A stretch of DNA of 12,888 bases, from NCBI GenBank assembly GCA_902775835.1, contig CACYNZ010000074.1, positions 1-12,888 of the forward strand, given 5' to 3'. The notes below the pieces were generated by a model that was not told where the DNA came from, did no database searches, and saw only the letters and a program-made list of their open reading frames with translations. Shown one piece after another: positions 1 to 5,984 of the stretch. This stretch comes from an uncultured Eubacteriales bacterium (GTDB lineage: Bacteria > Bacillota_A > Clostridia > Christensenellales > Aristaeellaceae). How positions within the stretch are numbered: position 1 is the first letter of the stretch; every line of letters begins with the position of its first letter. A program made the translations under genes and the position numbers.

Positions 1-25
1 AATAATCCGCCAGGCTTTTACTTGA

Positions 26-97
26 TCGGCCCTATTTACCCGGCTAGAATTGGCCCTTTTCTCCCGACCAACGTTGGCCCTTTTTTCCCGACGCTAA
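26..97. repeat. Three imperfect 24-bp tandem repeats, candidate mobile-element terminus
   Basis: The core GGCCCT(A/T)TT(T/C)(A/T)CCCG begins at 28, 52 and 76, an exact 24-bp period. The second and third copies are nearly identical over TTGGCCCTTTT-TCCCGAC. A palindrome CCAACGTTGG (68-77) spans the junction of copies 2 and 3. Immediately to the right the sequence becomes recognisable DUF262 coding sequence that lacks its front half, so the repeats sit exactly where a gene was broken. Multiple short repeats inside each end are typical of IS21-family elements, but no transposase lies in the window, so that assignment is inference. Bases 1-25 read in one frame as a short open tail ending at TGA (23-25), possibly the end of an upstream gene, which I cannot identify. 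Confidence 0.6.
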
Positions 98-105
98 CAC
101 TGGAC

Positions 106-1020
106 ATGGATGTTTCAACAATCATCGATAGCTATAGCTTGGATTTTGTCATCCTTGATACTCAGAATGAAGACGAAATCCGCGAAATGTTCCTCCGCCT
201 TCAGAATGGTACAACTTTGAAAGCACAGGAAAAGCGCAATGCCATGCCTGGAAGAATGAGAGATTTCATTAAGGGCTTGACAAACCATGAATTCTTTACA
301 AAGGTACATTTTTCAAATACCAGATTTACACATGATCTGATTGCAGCACAGATGACGTTACTTGCCCTGAATAAGGGAATTCGTAATATCAAAGATCGTG
401 ACCTAAATGAGATGTATGAGACATACAAGGATTTCAATGCATCTTCTCCGGAGGCAAAAAGCATCTACCGTGTCCTCGATTATCTGAACAGGATGTTCCC
501 GGAAAAAGCCCCTGAGCTAAAGCGATATAGCACAATATCACTATTCATTCTTATTATGGAGCTTATTCCAAATTATGATATCAAAGACCGTGAAACTGAT
601 ATCGCCAAATGGTTTATTGACTTCGAAGCCAATCGAGCTGAAGACGAACTGAAGTCCCCGGAAGAGCAAGATCCACGCCTCGTTGTTTATCACGAACGTG
701 TGTCTCACTCATCCGACTCAGAAGATTCTTTGCTTTACAGACACAATTTCCTTAAAGAAAGCTTGCTAGCGACCGTTCCGAATCTCCCACAGAAAGACCC
801 CAAGAGAAGCTTTGACGAGGCACAGCGGCAAGTGATTTATCGACGTGATAACGGGATTTGCAAGATGTGCGGTGTGCATTGTGAATGGAATAATTGGGAG
901 GCTGATCATATTATTCCATGGAGCCGTGGTGGGCAGACTGCTATCGAAAACGGTCAAGTACTTTGTCCTTCGTGCAACTCCAAGAAAAGTGATCAGATGA
1001 TGGAGAAGAGCAATGGTTGA
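106..1020 (+). pseudogene. 5'-truncated DUF262-HNH endonuclease (GmrSD-like)
   Basis: This is the C-terminal part of a DUF262 protein ending in an HNH nuclease domain. Such proteins are nucleases, many of them defence enzymes related to GmrSD, which cut modified phage DNA. From the first ATG (106) there are 304 codons. The opening (TIIDSYSLDFVILDT, then EIREMFLRLQNGTTLKAQEKRNA) matches the second half of DUF262. The preceding part, with the DGQQR nucleotide-binding motif, is absent. The HNH domain at the end looks complete: CKMC, EADHIIPW, N, then CPSC as the second zinc pair (about 859-985). The frame stays open leftward to a TTG at 22, but that stretch is only repeat sequence, and neither start has a ribosome binding site. 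I therefore read it as a broken gene whose nuclease domain survives. Base composition is AT-richer than the rest of the window. A natural short variant is less likely. Confidence 0.7.
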
Positions 1021-1345
1021 CAAGTATAAAGTCATAACCCTTTGTGGAAGTACCCGTTTCAAGGATGCTTTCATGAAAGCGCAGAAGCGCCTGACGCTAG
1101 AAGGTAACATCGTCATCAGTGTAGGGCTGTTCGGTCATTCCGGCGATGACGAAGTCTGGGAAGGCATGTCAGAAGATACGCTGACCAAGACCAAGGAGAT
1201 GCTGGACGACATGCACAAACGGAAAATTGACATGGCTGATGAGATCTTTGTCATCAATGTTGATGGGTACATTGGGTCCAGCACCAGGTCGGAGATCGAG
1301 TACGCGAAGGCAACTGGGAAATCGGTTCGTTATCTGGAAGACTAA
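1013..1345 (+). CDS. Nucleoside 2-deoxyribosyltransferase-like protein
   Basis: This 110-residue protein has a Rossmann-like fold of the nucleoside 2-deoxyribosyltransferase / DUF4406 group. Members cleave or transfer the N-glycosidic bond of deoxynucleosides or related nucleotides. Visible motifs are ITLCGSTRF at residues 8-16 (phosphate/ribose loop), KIDMADEIFVINVDGYIGSSTRSEIEYA at 71-98 with a probable catalytic Glu94 in the S-x-x-E context, and a typical C-terminal strand, KSVRYLE. The length fits the short stand-alone members. The ATG lies inside the end of the HNH gene (8-bp overlap) and is preceded by GGAGAAG (1002-1008), so the two were probably co-translated. No phosphatase or kinase partner is present. 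It could be nucleotide salvage, but coupling to a restriction-like nuclease makes a defence accessory plausible. The substrate cannot be read from sequence. Confidence 0.75.
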   Translation: MVDKYKVITLCGSTRFKDAFMKAQKRLTLEGNIVISVGLFGHSGDDEVWEGMSEDTLTKTKEMLDDMHKRKIDMADEIFVINVDGYIGSSTRSEIEYAKATGKSVRYLED

Positions 1346-1379
1346 ACAGCGCTTTCCAGGGTTGTCAAAAAGCCACTCT

Positions 1380-1449
1380 CCAACGAAACTCCGAACTCAC
1401 CAACGAAACTACACTCCCCAACGAAACCCGTGAGTAACGTTGGGGAGTG
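1380..1449. repeat. CCAACGAAAC direct repeats joined to a perfect 12-bp inverted repeat
   Basis: CCAACGAAACT occurs at 1380-1390 and 1400-1410, and CCAACGAAAC at 1418-1427, giving spacings of 20 and 18 bp. The last copy overlaps the left arm of a perfect dyad: CACTCCCCAACG (1412-1423) pairs with CGTTGGGGAGTG (1438-1449) across a 14-base loop. There is no T tract, so a simple terminator is unlikely. Repeated short motifs ending in an inverted copy resemble the border of a mobile element or a set of protein-binding sites. It marks the right side of the AT-rich accessory patch. Confidence 0.6.
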
Positions 1450-1504
1450 AAACGATCCGAGACCAGTGGCATGGAGCCGACTATCAGACCGGCAAAAAGG
1501 AGAT

Positions 1505-1574
1505 GACCAGGGTGCTGAAACCCTTTGATTTACAGGCATTGTCCATATTCCTTTGTATCAAAGTTGCTCTGGTC
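1505..1574 (+). other. Candidate folded leader upstream of the DUF3783-cobO operon
   Basis: GACCAG (1505-1510) pairs with CTGGTC (1569-1574). Inside it, 1523-1536 pairs with 1550-1563 (CTTTGAT with ATCAAAG, then two mismatches and AGG with CCT), leaving a 13-base loop. A small GGT/ACC hairpin (1511-1522) could complete a three-way junction. It lies 35 bases before the DUF3783 start. I recognise no known riboswitch class, and in particular no cobalamin-riboswitch B12 box. It was folded by eye only, and chance pairing is possible. Confidence 0.3.
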
Positions 1575-1608
1575 ACAGAACACGCGGATTGCAGAGGAGG
1601 AATGTTTC

Positions 1609-1965
1609 ATGTCAGTTTTGATTGCCTATCAGGTATCCGATGAGATCAGTGAACGTCTTGCATATCAGTGCAGCTGCAGGGATGTGGAGTATCTGCGGGT
1701 GGGCCTGGAGCTGGAGGGCCTTTCCCTGAGGGAAATTCTCGGCCGCCGGCATGGCAGGTCGTGGCAGGGTGAACGTCCGGAAGGCGCCATGGTAGTGCTG
1801 TGCGGCATGACTCAGGCGCAGATGGATGATATGCTCAATGCCATGCGTGCCTGGAGGAAAGAGCGTCTGCTCAAGGCAGTGCTGACGCCGACCAACCAGC
1901 ACTGGACCTGTCCGGAGCTGCTCCGGGAAATAAAACAGGAAGATGAGGCGGTACGACATGGGTAA
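1609..1965 (+). CDS. DUF3783 domain protein
   Basis: This 118-residue soluble protein carries a C-terminal DUF3783 domain (about residues 60-112). The hallmarks are VVLCGMTQAQMDDMLNAMR followed by KAVLTPTNQHWT and a charged helix. The function of the family is unknown. The N-terminal half (residues 1-58) contains four alternating hydrophobic and charged segments and no motif I recognise. The start at 1609 is chosen because AGAGGAGG (1593-1600) lies 8 bases upstream. The longer reading from 1525 would begin without a ribosome binding site and inside the possible leader structure. The gene runs 8 bp into the cobO gene, so the two are co-translated, which links this DUF3783 protein to corrinoid activation by context only. 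Confidence 0.8.
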   Translation: MSVLIAYQVSDEISERLAYQCSCRDVEYLRVGLELEGLSLREILGRRHGRSWQGERPEGAMVVLCGMTQAQMDDMLNAMRAWRKERLLKAVLTPTNQHWTCPELLREIKQEDEAVRHG

Positions 1966-2479
1966 GCTGCACGTTCTGACCGGGGATGGCAAGGGCAAGA
2001 CCAGTGCGGGTATGGGCATGGTGCTGCGCATGGCCGGGTATGGAAAAAAAGTGCTGGTGATCCAGCTGATGAAAAACGGTACATCCGGGGAACTGCGTGC
2101 ACTTGACCATCTCCCGGAAGCAGTGGTGCTGGATGTGTTTCCGCTTCAGGGATTTCTGTGGGATATGGATGCGGATGAAAAGGCAGAGCTTGCAGAAAGG
2201 TATCACAGAAGTGTGCAGACTGTGATTGATGTCTGCCGGGAAAAGCGTCCGGCGCTTGTTCTGCTGGATGAACTTGCCCCGGCTCTGGCCATGGGCTGTA
2301 TCAGCCGGGAGGACGGCGAAAACATGATCAATGCGGCGCTGGAGTGCGGCGAGGCAGTGGTTACGGGACGGTCTGCGCCGCAGTGGCTTGTGGACCGGGC
2401 AGACTACCTGACAGAGTGCCGGTGCCTGCGTCACCCCTACGCCGCCGGACTGGATGCCCGGGAAGGTATTGAGTGGTGA
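1958..2479 (+). CDS. cobO: Cob(I)alamin adenosyltransferase, CobO/BtuR family
   Basis: This enzyme transfers the 5'-deoxyadenosyl group of ATP to cob(I)alamin or a cobinamide precursor, making coenzyme B12 in the cytosol. The 173 residues show the family pattern in order: P-loop GDGKGKTS (9-16), GKKVLVIQLMKN (29-40), Walker B-like VLLDELAPALAMG (101-113), VTGRSAPQWLVDRADYLTE (135-153) and the C-terminal RHPYAAGLDAREGIEW (158-173). It is slightly shorter than the usual 180-200 residues because the N-terminal helix is missing. ATG 1958 is preferred because the product then begins MGKLHVLTGDGKGKT. An in-frame ATG at 1943 would add five residues but sits only 2 bases after AGGA. No other B12 synthesis gene is nearby, so a salvage role is likely. 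Confidence 0.92.
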   Translation: MGKLHVLTGDGKGKTSAGMGMVLRMAGYGKKVLVIQLMKNGTSGELRALDHLPEAVVLDVFPLQGFLWDMDADEKAELAERYHRSVQTVIDVCREKRPALVLLDELAPALAMGCISREDGENMINAALECGEAVVTGRSAPQWLVDRADYLTECRCLRHPYAAGLDAREGIEW

Positions 2480-2480
2480 A

Positions 2481-2891
2481 TCACTTTCCGGTCATGCGGC
2501 TGAGCCTGAACAGGGATTTGGACAGATCTATGGCTTCAGGAGGCACGGGGACAAGCAGATGCTCATGAAGCACATAACTCTCAACAGGCACATGATCCGG
2601 ACACACCCGCTCCAGTTCGTGGGCGAGATAGTGCAGCTGGGTACAGTGCGGAGAACGGTCCACACTGGCCAGGAGCACGCGCCGGACCTGTCCTGTGCCC
2701 ATGACAGCGGTGAACTTGGCCAGGGCCATATTGAAGTGAGTTTCCTCCAGGCACAGGGAAAAGACCTGATCGGCTTCCTGGACCAGGAGCTCCAGCGCGC
2801 CGCTGTCCACTTCCGGCAGGCATGCGCCGGTTATGAGGATGGTTCCGGAAAAGGAATAGACATTGGTGGTCATAAAGGATCGCATACTCAT
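2481..2891 (-). CDS. Conserved-looking hypothetical protein, 136 residues
   Basis: I do not recognise a named family. The protein is soluble, with no signal peptide or membrane segment. It is rich in acidic residues in the first half (PEVDSGALELLVQEADQVF). It has a distinctive segment, RRVLLASVDRSPHCTQLHYL (residues 70-89), followed by AHELER, containing His82, Cys83 and His87, which could bind a metal or form an active site. Three other cysteines are at 24, 47 and 97. The start at 2891 has GCGGAGG about 8 bases upstream. It converges on cobO with one base between the two stop codons and no terminator in that gap, so opposing transcripts must overlap. A promoter would have to lie in the 45 bases before the gene or in the terminator beyond it. 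Confidence 0.7.
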   Translation of the reverse strand: MSMRSFMTTNVYSFSGTILITGACLPEVDSGALELLVQEADQVFSLCLEETHFNMALAKFTAVMGTGQVRRVLLASVDRSPHCTQLHYLAHELERVCPDHVPVESYVLHEHLLVPVPPEAIDLSKSLFRLSRMTGK

Positions 2892-2936
2892 GGTTCAGAC
2901 CTCCGCACAGGCATGGAATGTGGGATAACAGAACCG

Positions 2937-2967
2937 AAAACGGCTCTCTCTGAGGGAGAGCCGTTTT
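2937..2967 (-). terminator. Rho-independent terminator after the lipase-like gene
   Basis: AAAACGGCTCTC (2937-2948) pairs perfectly with GAGAGCCGTTTT (2956-2967), with two further pairs inside (one G-T) and a 3-base loop. It lies 7 bases beyond the stop of the minus-strand lipase-like gene. The A/T ends of the stem supply the U tract, and it insulates the 136-residue gene downstream. Confidence 0.85.
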
Positions 2968-2974
2968 GCCGGTT

Positions 2975-4666
2975 TTAGTGGCTAAAGGACTTGCATACTG
3001 TCATATTGACCAGACCGCCGCGGATATCGATTTTTACGTCATCTGCCAGGCGGAGCAGCACGGACTGCTCAAAGTGATCCCAGCCCTGTTTGTTATTGTC
3101 GGACTTGGTAGGCAGCTTGAACACGGTTTTTTCTGCATCGGAGACCATGGCCTGCTCAAAGGCGTTGCGAAGCCTGCCCAGAAAGCTTCTGGCAGCTTCG
3201 TTCTTTCCGGAAGCAGAGGCGGCAAGCAGGAGCTCCCGCTTTTTCCGGTCCATGACGGTTTTGGTGGACAGGTGCAGGTCAAAACGGCTGGCTGTACATT
3301 CAATCCAGAATTCAGCCTTCATTTCGCCTGTGACCGTATGCGCCATGCTCAGCATTTCTTCTGTGAACAGCTGCAGGCGCAGGGATTCCCTGGGAGTGAG
3401 TTCGTTGAATTCGGCCATTTTGCGGGTTTCTTCCACAGCGGCCTGATATCCGTTTCCGACATTGTCGATCTCTATGGGCGGGGACTTGACCACAACGTCT
3501 CTCCCGATCCCGTCCCGGGAGCGCAGGGAGGCTGCGGCCTGGATCAGCGGATTGCGGATGCGTGCATCCACCACGTTGCCCACCTGCATGGAAATCAGGC
3601 GGTACAGAAGGGCAACCACCATCTGACGCGACCGATCGTCCAGTTTATCAGACCCGTCCACGGTGTCTTCACTGAATGTCAGGTCGGCAGCGCTCTTCTG
3701 GTTGCGTTCCAGAAACCCGAACACGACAGAGACAAAGTTTTCACGCTGTTCCGGTGAGCAGGACTTGATCCAGTCATGAAGCGTCTTGTCGAGAATCTGG
3801 GACGTGAGGGAAATATCGTCCACCATGTCAAAACGCGATCCCAGCAGATTCCAGGAAAAGGGATCGTGCTGGAAGAAGGAAGAACGGGTGGAGCTGACCA
3901 CCTGATAGACAGGGTGATAGTTCATCAGGCGGCCGACGATGGAGTCAGAGGGAATGATGGACGTCACCCGCGGTGCGATTTCCCTGTATGCGTCGGATTC
4001 CATGGTGTCATCGTCCAGACCCGGACCGTCAAAGGAACAGATGGACTGGATTCTCTCCCGGATTTCCGGATCTGAATATACGCCGGCATAGACAGACAGG
4101 TTTCCGCCCTTGCTGTGACCGGCAAGCCGCAACGGACCGGGACAGCTTTCGGCGATGCGCCTGAGGTATGCCACGGCCGCGGACTGGGCGGGGACCGGAG
4201 TCAGGTAGCTCATCATGAAGTCTTCCTTCCAGGCGACTACTGTGGGATCCGTCCCGCGGAATGCAACCACAATGCCCACGTCCGGAACTTCCATGGTCAG
4301 AGCGGAAAACTGGATGTTGCGCTCAATGTCCACATCGTTGACCTGGTCCAGTATACGGACAGACCGGAAGCGGCGGCTGGCAGTGAGCAGCTCCAGCATG
4401 TCCCTGCGTTCCTTGATTTCATTCTTGAGCCCGACGGGCGGATACTGTGCATACAGGGCATCCGCATTGAGCTCGGAGAGATACAGGCTCCTCCCGCTGG
4501 TGAGCGTCAGCTCGTTTTCACCGAAGTTGATATAGGAAAGACTGGCGGCAATCAGACTGTCGATGACATTCCAGTAATCCCTGCGGAAGGACAGATCGCC
4601 CCTCCAGCCGATATAGTCCAGCAGGTTTCCGGTCTTCAGCAGTTTGGAGATTTTTTCTTTTGCCAT
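2975..4666 (-). CDS. Mbeg1/DUF2974-like alpha/beta hydrolase with extra C-terminal domain
   Basis: This is a 563-residue protein. Residues about 15-320 are a DUF2974 (Mbeg1-like) lipase/esterase fold. IVVAFRGTDPTVVAWKEDF (132-150) is followed by the nucleophile elbow GHSKGGN (Ser185), FDGPG (212-216), IIPSDSIVG (237-245, candidate acid Asp241) and QHDPFSW (266-272, candidate catalytic His267). There is no signal peptide, so it acts in the cytosol. Residues about 400-563 form a second domain: RESLRLQLFTEEMLSMAHT, then EFWIECTASRFDLHLSTKT, ending in WDHFEQSVLLRLADDVKIDI and RGG. It resembles anti-sigma-type GHKL ATPases, but the Asn of the N box and the Asp/Gly of the ATP loop are missing. The fusion is an inference from pattern. 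ATG 4666 has CAGAGGCG upstream. The gene is transcribed alone and ends in a strong terminator. Confidence 0.85.
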   Translation of the reverse strand: MAKEKISKLLKTGNLLDYIGWRGDLSFRRDYWNVIDSLIAASLSYINFGENELTLTSGRSLYLSELNADALYAQYPPVGLKNEIKERRDMLELLTASRRFRSVRILDQVNDVDIERNIQFSALTMEVPDVGIVVAFRGTDPTVVAWKEDFMMSYLTPVPAQSAAVAYLRRIAESCPGPLRLAGHSKGGNLSVYAGVYSDPEIRERIQSICSFDGPGLDDDTMESDAYREIAPRVTSIIPSDSIVGRLMNYHPVYQVVSSTRSSFFQHDPFSWNLLGSRFDMVDDISLTSQILDKTLHDWIKSCSPEQRENFVSVVFGFLERNQKSAADLTFSEDTVDGSDKLDDRSRQMVVALLYRLISMQVGNVVDARIRNPLIQAAASLRSRDGIGRDVVVKSPPIEIDNVGNGYQAAVEETRKMAEFNELTPRESLRLQLFTEEMLSMAHTVTGEMKAEFWIECTASRFDLHLSTKTVMDRKKRELLLAASASGKNEAARSFLGRLRNAFEQAMVSDAEKTVFKLPTKSDNNKQGWDHFEQSVLLRLADDVKIDIRGGLVNMTVCKSFSH

Positions 4667-4729
4667 GGTATCGCCTCTGGATCATGATGAATCGAGTGCC
4701 TGCCGTGTTCCGGACAGGTCTGTATGATT

Positions 4730-4758
4730 ATTGTAAGGGAAAACCCCGATTCTTACAA
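4730..4758 (-). promoter_or_regulatory. Sigma-70-like promoter for the lipase-like gene
   Basis: On the minus strand there is a -35 TTGTAA (4753-4758), a 17-bp spacer and a -10 TACAAT (4730-4735). Transcription would start near 4724, leaving a leader of about 58 bases. The boxes are formed by the two arms of the perfect 9-bp dyad TATTGTAAG (4729-4737) / CTTACAATA (4752-4760). Confidence 0.6.
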
Positions 4759-4759
4759 T
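4731..4759 (+). promoter_or_regulatory. Mirror-image promoter facing the ketopantoate reductase gene
   Basis: Because the 9-bp dyad is symmetric, the plus strand shows the same boxes: -35 TTGTAA (4731-4736), 17 bp, then -10 TACAAT (4754-4759). The leader to the start at 4903 would be about 137 bases. RNA polymerase can bind in only one direction at a time, so the two genes would compete. A dimeric repressor could equally use the dyad as an operator. Confidence 0.45.
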
Positions 4760-4863
4760 ATGCTCCGGGGCTTCTCAGGATATGCCCGGAGAAAGGAAAA
4801 ACGGCCGGGGATTGCGCGAAAACAGGAAACAGCGGACCAACGGGTGGCTTTTTATAAAAATCG

Positions 4864-4872
4864 TGCTATCAT
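4864..4872 (+). promoter_or_regulatory. Possible extended -10 element before the ketopantoate reductase gene
   Basis: TGCTATCAT at 4864-4872 contains TG-N-TATCAT, 30 bases before the ATG. The -35 position (4844-4849) matches poorly. It is a closer alternative to the dyad promoter at 4731. Confidence 0.3.
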
Positions 4873-4902
4873 AAAAAGGATCGCGTTTAAGGAGGATATG
4901 TC

Positions 4903-5919
4903 ATGCGCAGCGCCATCTACGGGGCGGGATCACTTGGAATCGTACTGGGGGTATACCTGACCAAGGCCGGACAGGATGTCACGCTGGTCAATCATAATCC
5001 GGAGCAGGTACGTGCCATGCGGGAACATGGAGCCCGCATTGTGGGCACGGTGGAAATGTCAGCCAGAGTCAAGGCCTGTTTTCCTGAAGAGATGGAAGGC
5101 ACCTATGATGTCATCTTTCTTCTCACCAAACAGCTGGACAATGCTGCCACAGCCCGGTTTCTCAAGCCCTTCCTGGGCGATACGGGCATTCTGTGCACCA
5201 TGCAGAACGGGCTTCCTGAGGTGGAACTGGCAGAGATTGTGGGAAAAAAGCAGGTGCTGGGCTGCACAGTGGCCTGGGGAGCCACGCTGGAAGGCCCGGG
5301 TGTGTCCAGACTGACGTCGGACACGGATTACCTGTCCTTCGGCCTCGGCCCGATCGAAGGCGCATGGGACGCGCGCTGCGAGCGCGTAAAGGAAATCCTG
5401 GAAAAGATGTGCACGGTGGAAGTGGTGGACAACCTTGCCGGCATGCGCTGGTCCAAGATTCTGGTGAATGCGGCATTCTCCGGCGTGGGTACCGTGATCG
5501 GCGGCACGTTCGGGGATGCGGTAAGAGACCGGGTTTCCCGCAGGGTCTGTCTTGCCTCCATTCAGGAAAGCATCCGCTGCGCCCGCGCGGCCAATATCCA
5601 TCTGGCGAAAATCCAGGGCTCGGATATTGAGAAGCTCCTGTACTATGAGAATCCTGTCAAGAAAATGATCGCCCTGGGCATTCTGCCCCTGGCCATCCGC
5701 CGGCATGCAGCCATTGAGCCCAGCATGCTTCAGGATCTGAAGAAGCACAAGCCCTGCGAGATCGGGGCCATCAACGGCGCGGTGTGCCGCTGGGGCAGAA
5801 AGTACGGAGTGCCGACCCCGGTCAATGACCGGATTGTGGAAGTGATCCGGGATATGGAAAGCGGAAAATCCCAGCCGGGCATGGAACAGCTGAAGCGGTT
5901 CAGTGATCTGGCCCTGTGA
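4903..5919 (+). CDS. 2-dehydropantoate 2-reductase family protein (PanE/ApbA-like)
   Basis: This is an NADPH-dependent oxidoreductase of the ketopantoate reductase family, which in the classic case makes pantoate for coenzyme A. The N-terminal Rossmann domain has GAGSLG (7-12). The linker carries MQNGLPE (100-106), and the helical C-terminal domain has RWSKILVNAAFS (182-193) with the catalytic Lys185 and Asn189. It continues with EPSMLQDLKKHKPCEIGAIN (272-291) and GVPTPVND (302-309). At 338 residues it is longer than the roughly 300 of PanE, with an added stretch around 245-270. The position that is Asn184 in the E. coli enzyme appears to be Ser193, so the true substrate may be another 2-oxo acid. 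AAGGAGG (4889-4895) lies 7 bases before the ATG. No other pantothenate gene is nearby. Confidence 0.88.
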   Translation: MRSAIYGAGSLGIVLGVYLTKAGQDVTLVNHNPEQVRAMREHGARIVGTVEMSARVKACFPEEMEGTYDVIFLLTKQLDNAATARFLKPFLGDTGILCTMQNGLPEVELAEIVGKKQVLGCTVAWGATLEGPGVSRLTSDTDYLSFGLGPIEGAWDARCERVKEILEKMCTVEVVDNLAGMRWSKILVNAAFSGVGTVIGGTFGDAVRDRVSRRVCLASIQESIRCARAANIHLAKIQGSDIEKLLYYENPVKKMIALGILPLAIRRHAAIEPSMLQDLKKHKPCEIGAINGAVCRWGRKYGVPTPVNDRIVEVIRDMESGKSQPGMEQLKRFSDLAL

Positions 5920-5926
5920 CAGAATA

Positions 5927-5974
5927 CTGCATGCAAAAACGGAGAAGACGCGCTTCTCCGTTTTTTGCATGCAG
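5927..5974. terminator. Long bidirectional terminator
   Basis: CTGCATGCAAAAA-CGGAGAAG (5927-5947) pairs with CTTCTCCG-TTTTTT-GCATGCAG (5953-5974), with one extra T and a 5-base loop. The A run on one arm and the T run on the other let it act in both directions. It sits 7 bases after the ketopantoate reductase stop and 10 bases after the epimerase stop on the opposite strand. Confidence 0.9.
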
Positions 5975-5984
5975 CGACGGCCTG

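Noticed and set aside
26..97. CRISPR-like repeats
   Set aside because: The units are contiguous 24-bp tandem copies without unique spacers, the array has only three copies, and no cas gene is in the window.
1346..1378. Terminator directly after the deoxyribosyltransferase-like gene
   Set aside because: Only a 5-bp GCTTT/AAAGC pairing with a long loop is available. It is too weak to call.
1505..1608. Cobalamin riboswitch ahead of cobO
   Set aside because: The conserved B12-box and the long multi-helix core are not visible. The region is too short and the pairing I see does not match that class.
1440..1643. 67-codon plus-strand frame across the intergenic region
   Set aside because: It has no ribosome binding site, no recognisable motif, and it overlaps the well-supported DUF3783 start in another frame.
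2966..3757. Long plus-strand open frame opposite the lipase-like gene
   Set aside because: It is the reverse complement of a strongly coding region with clear motifs (GHSKGG, HDPFSW). The plus-strand product has no recognisable domain and no ribosome binding site.
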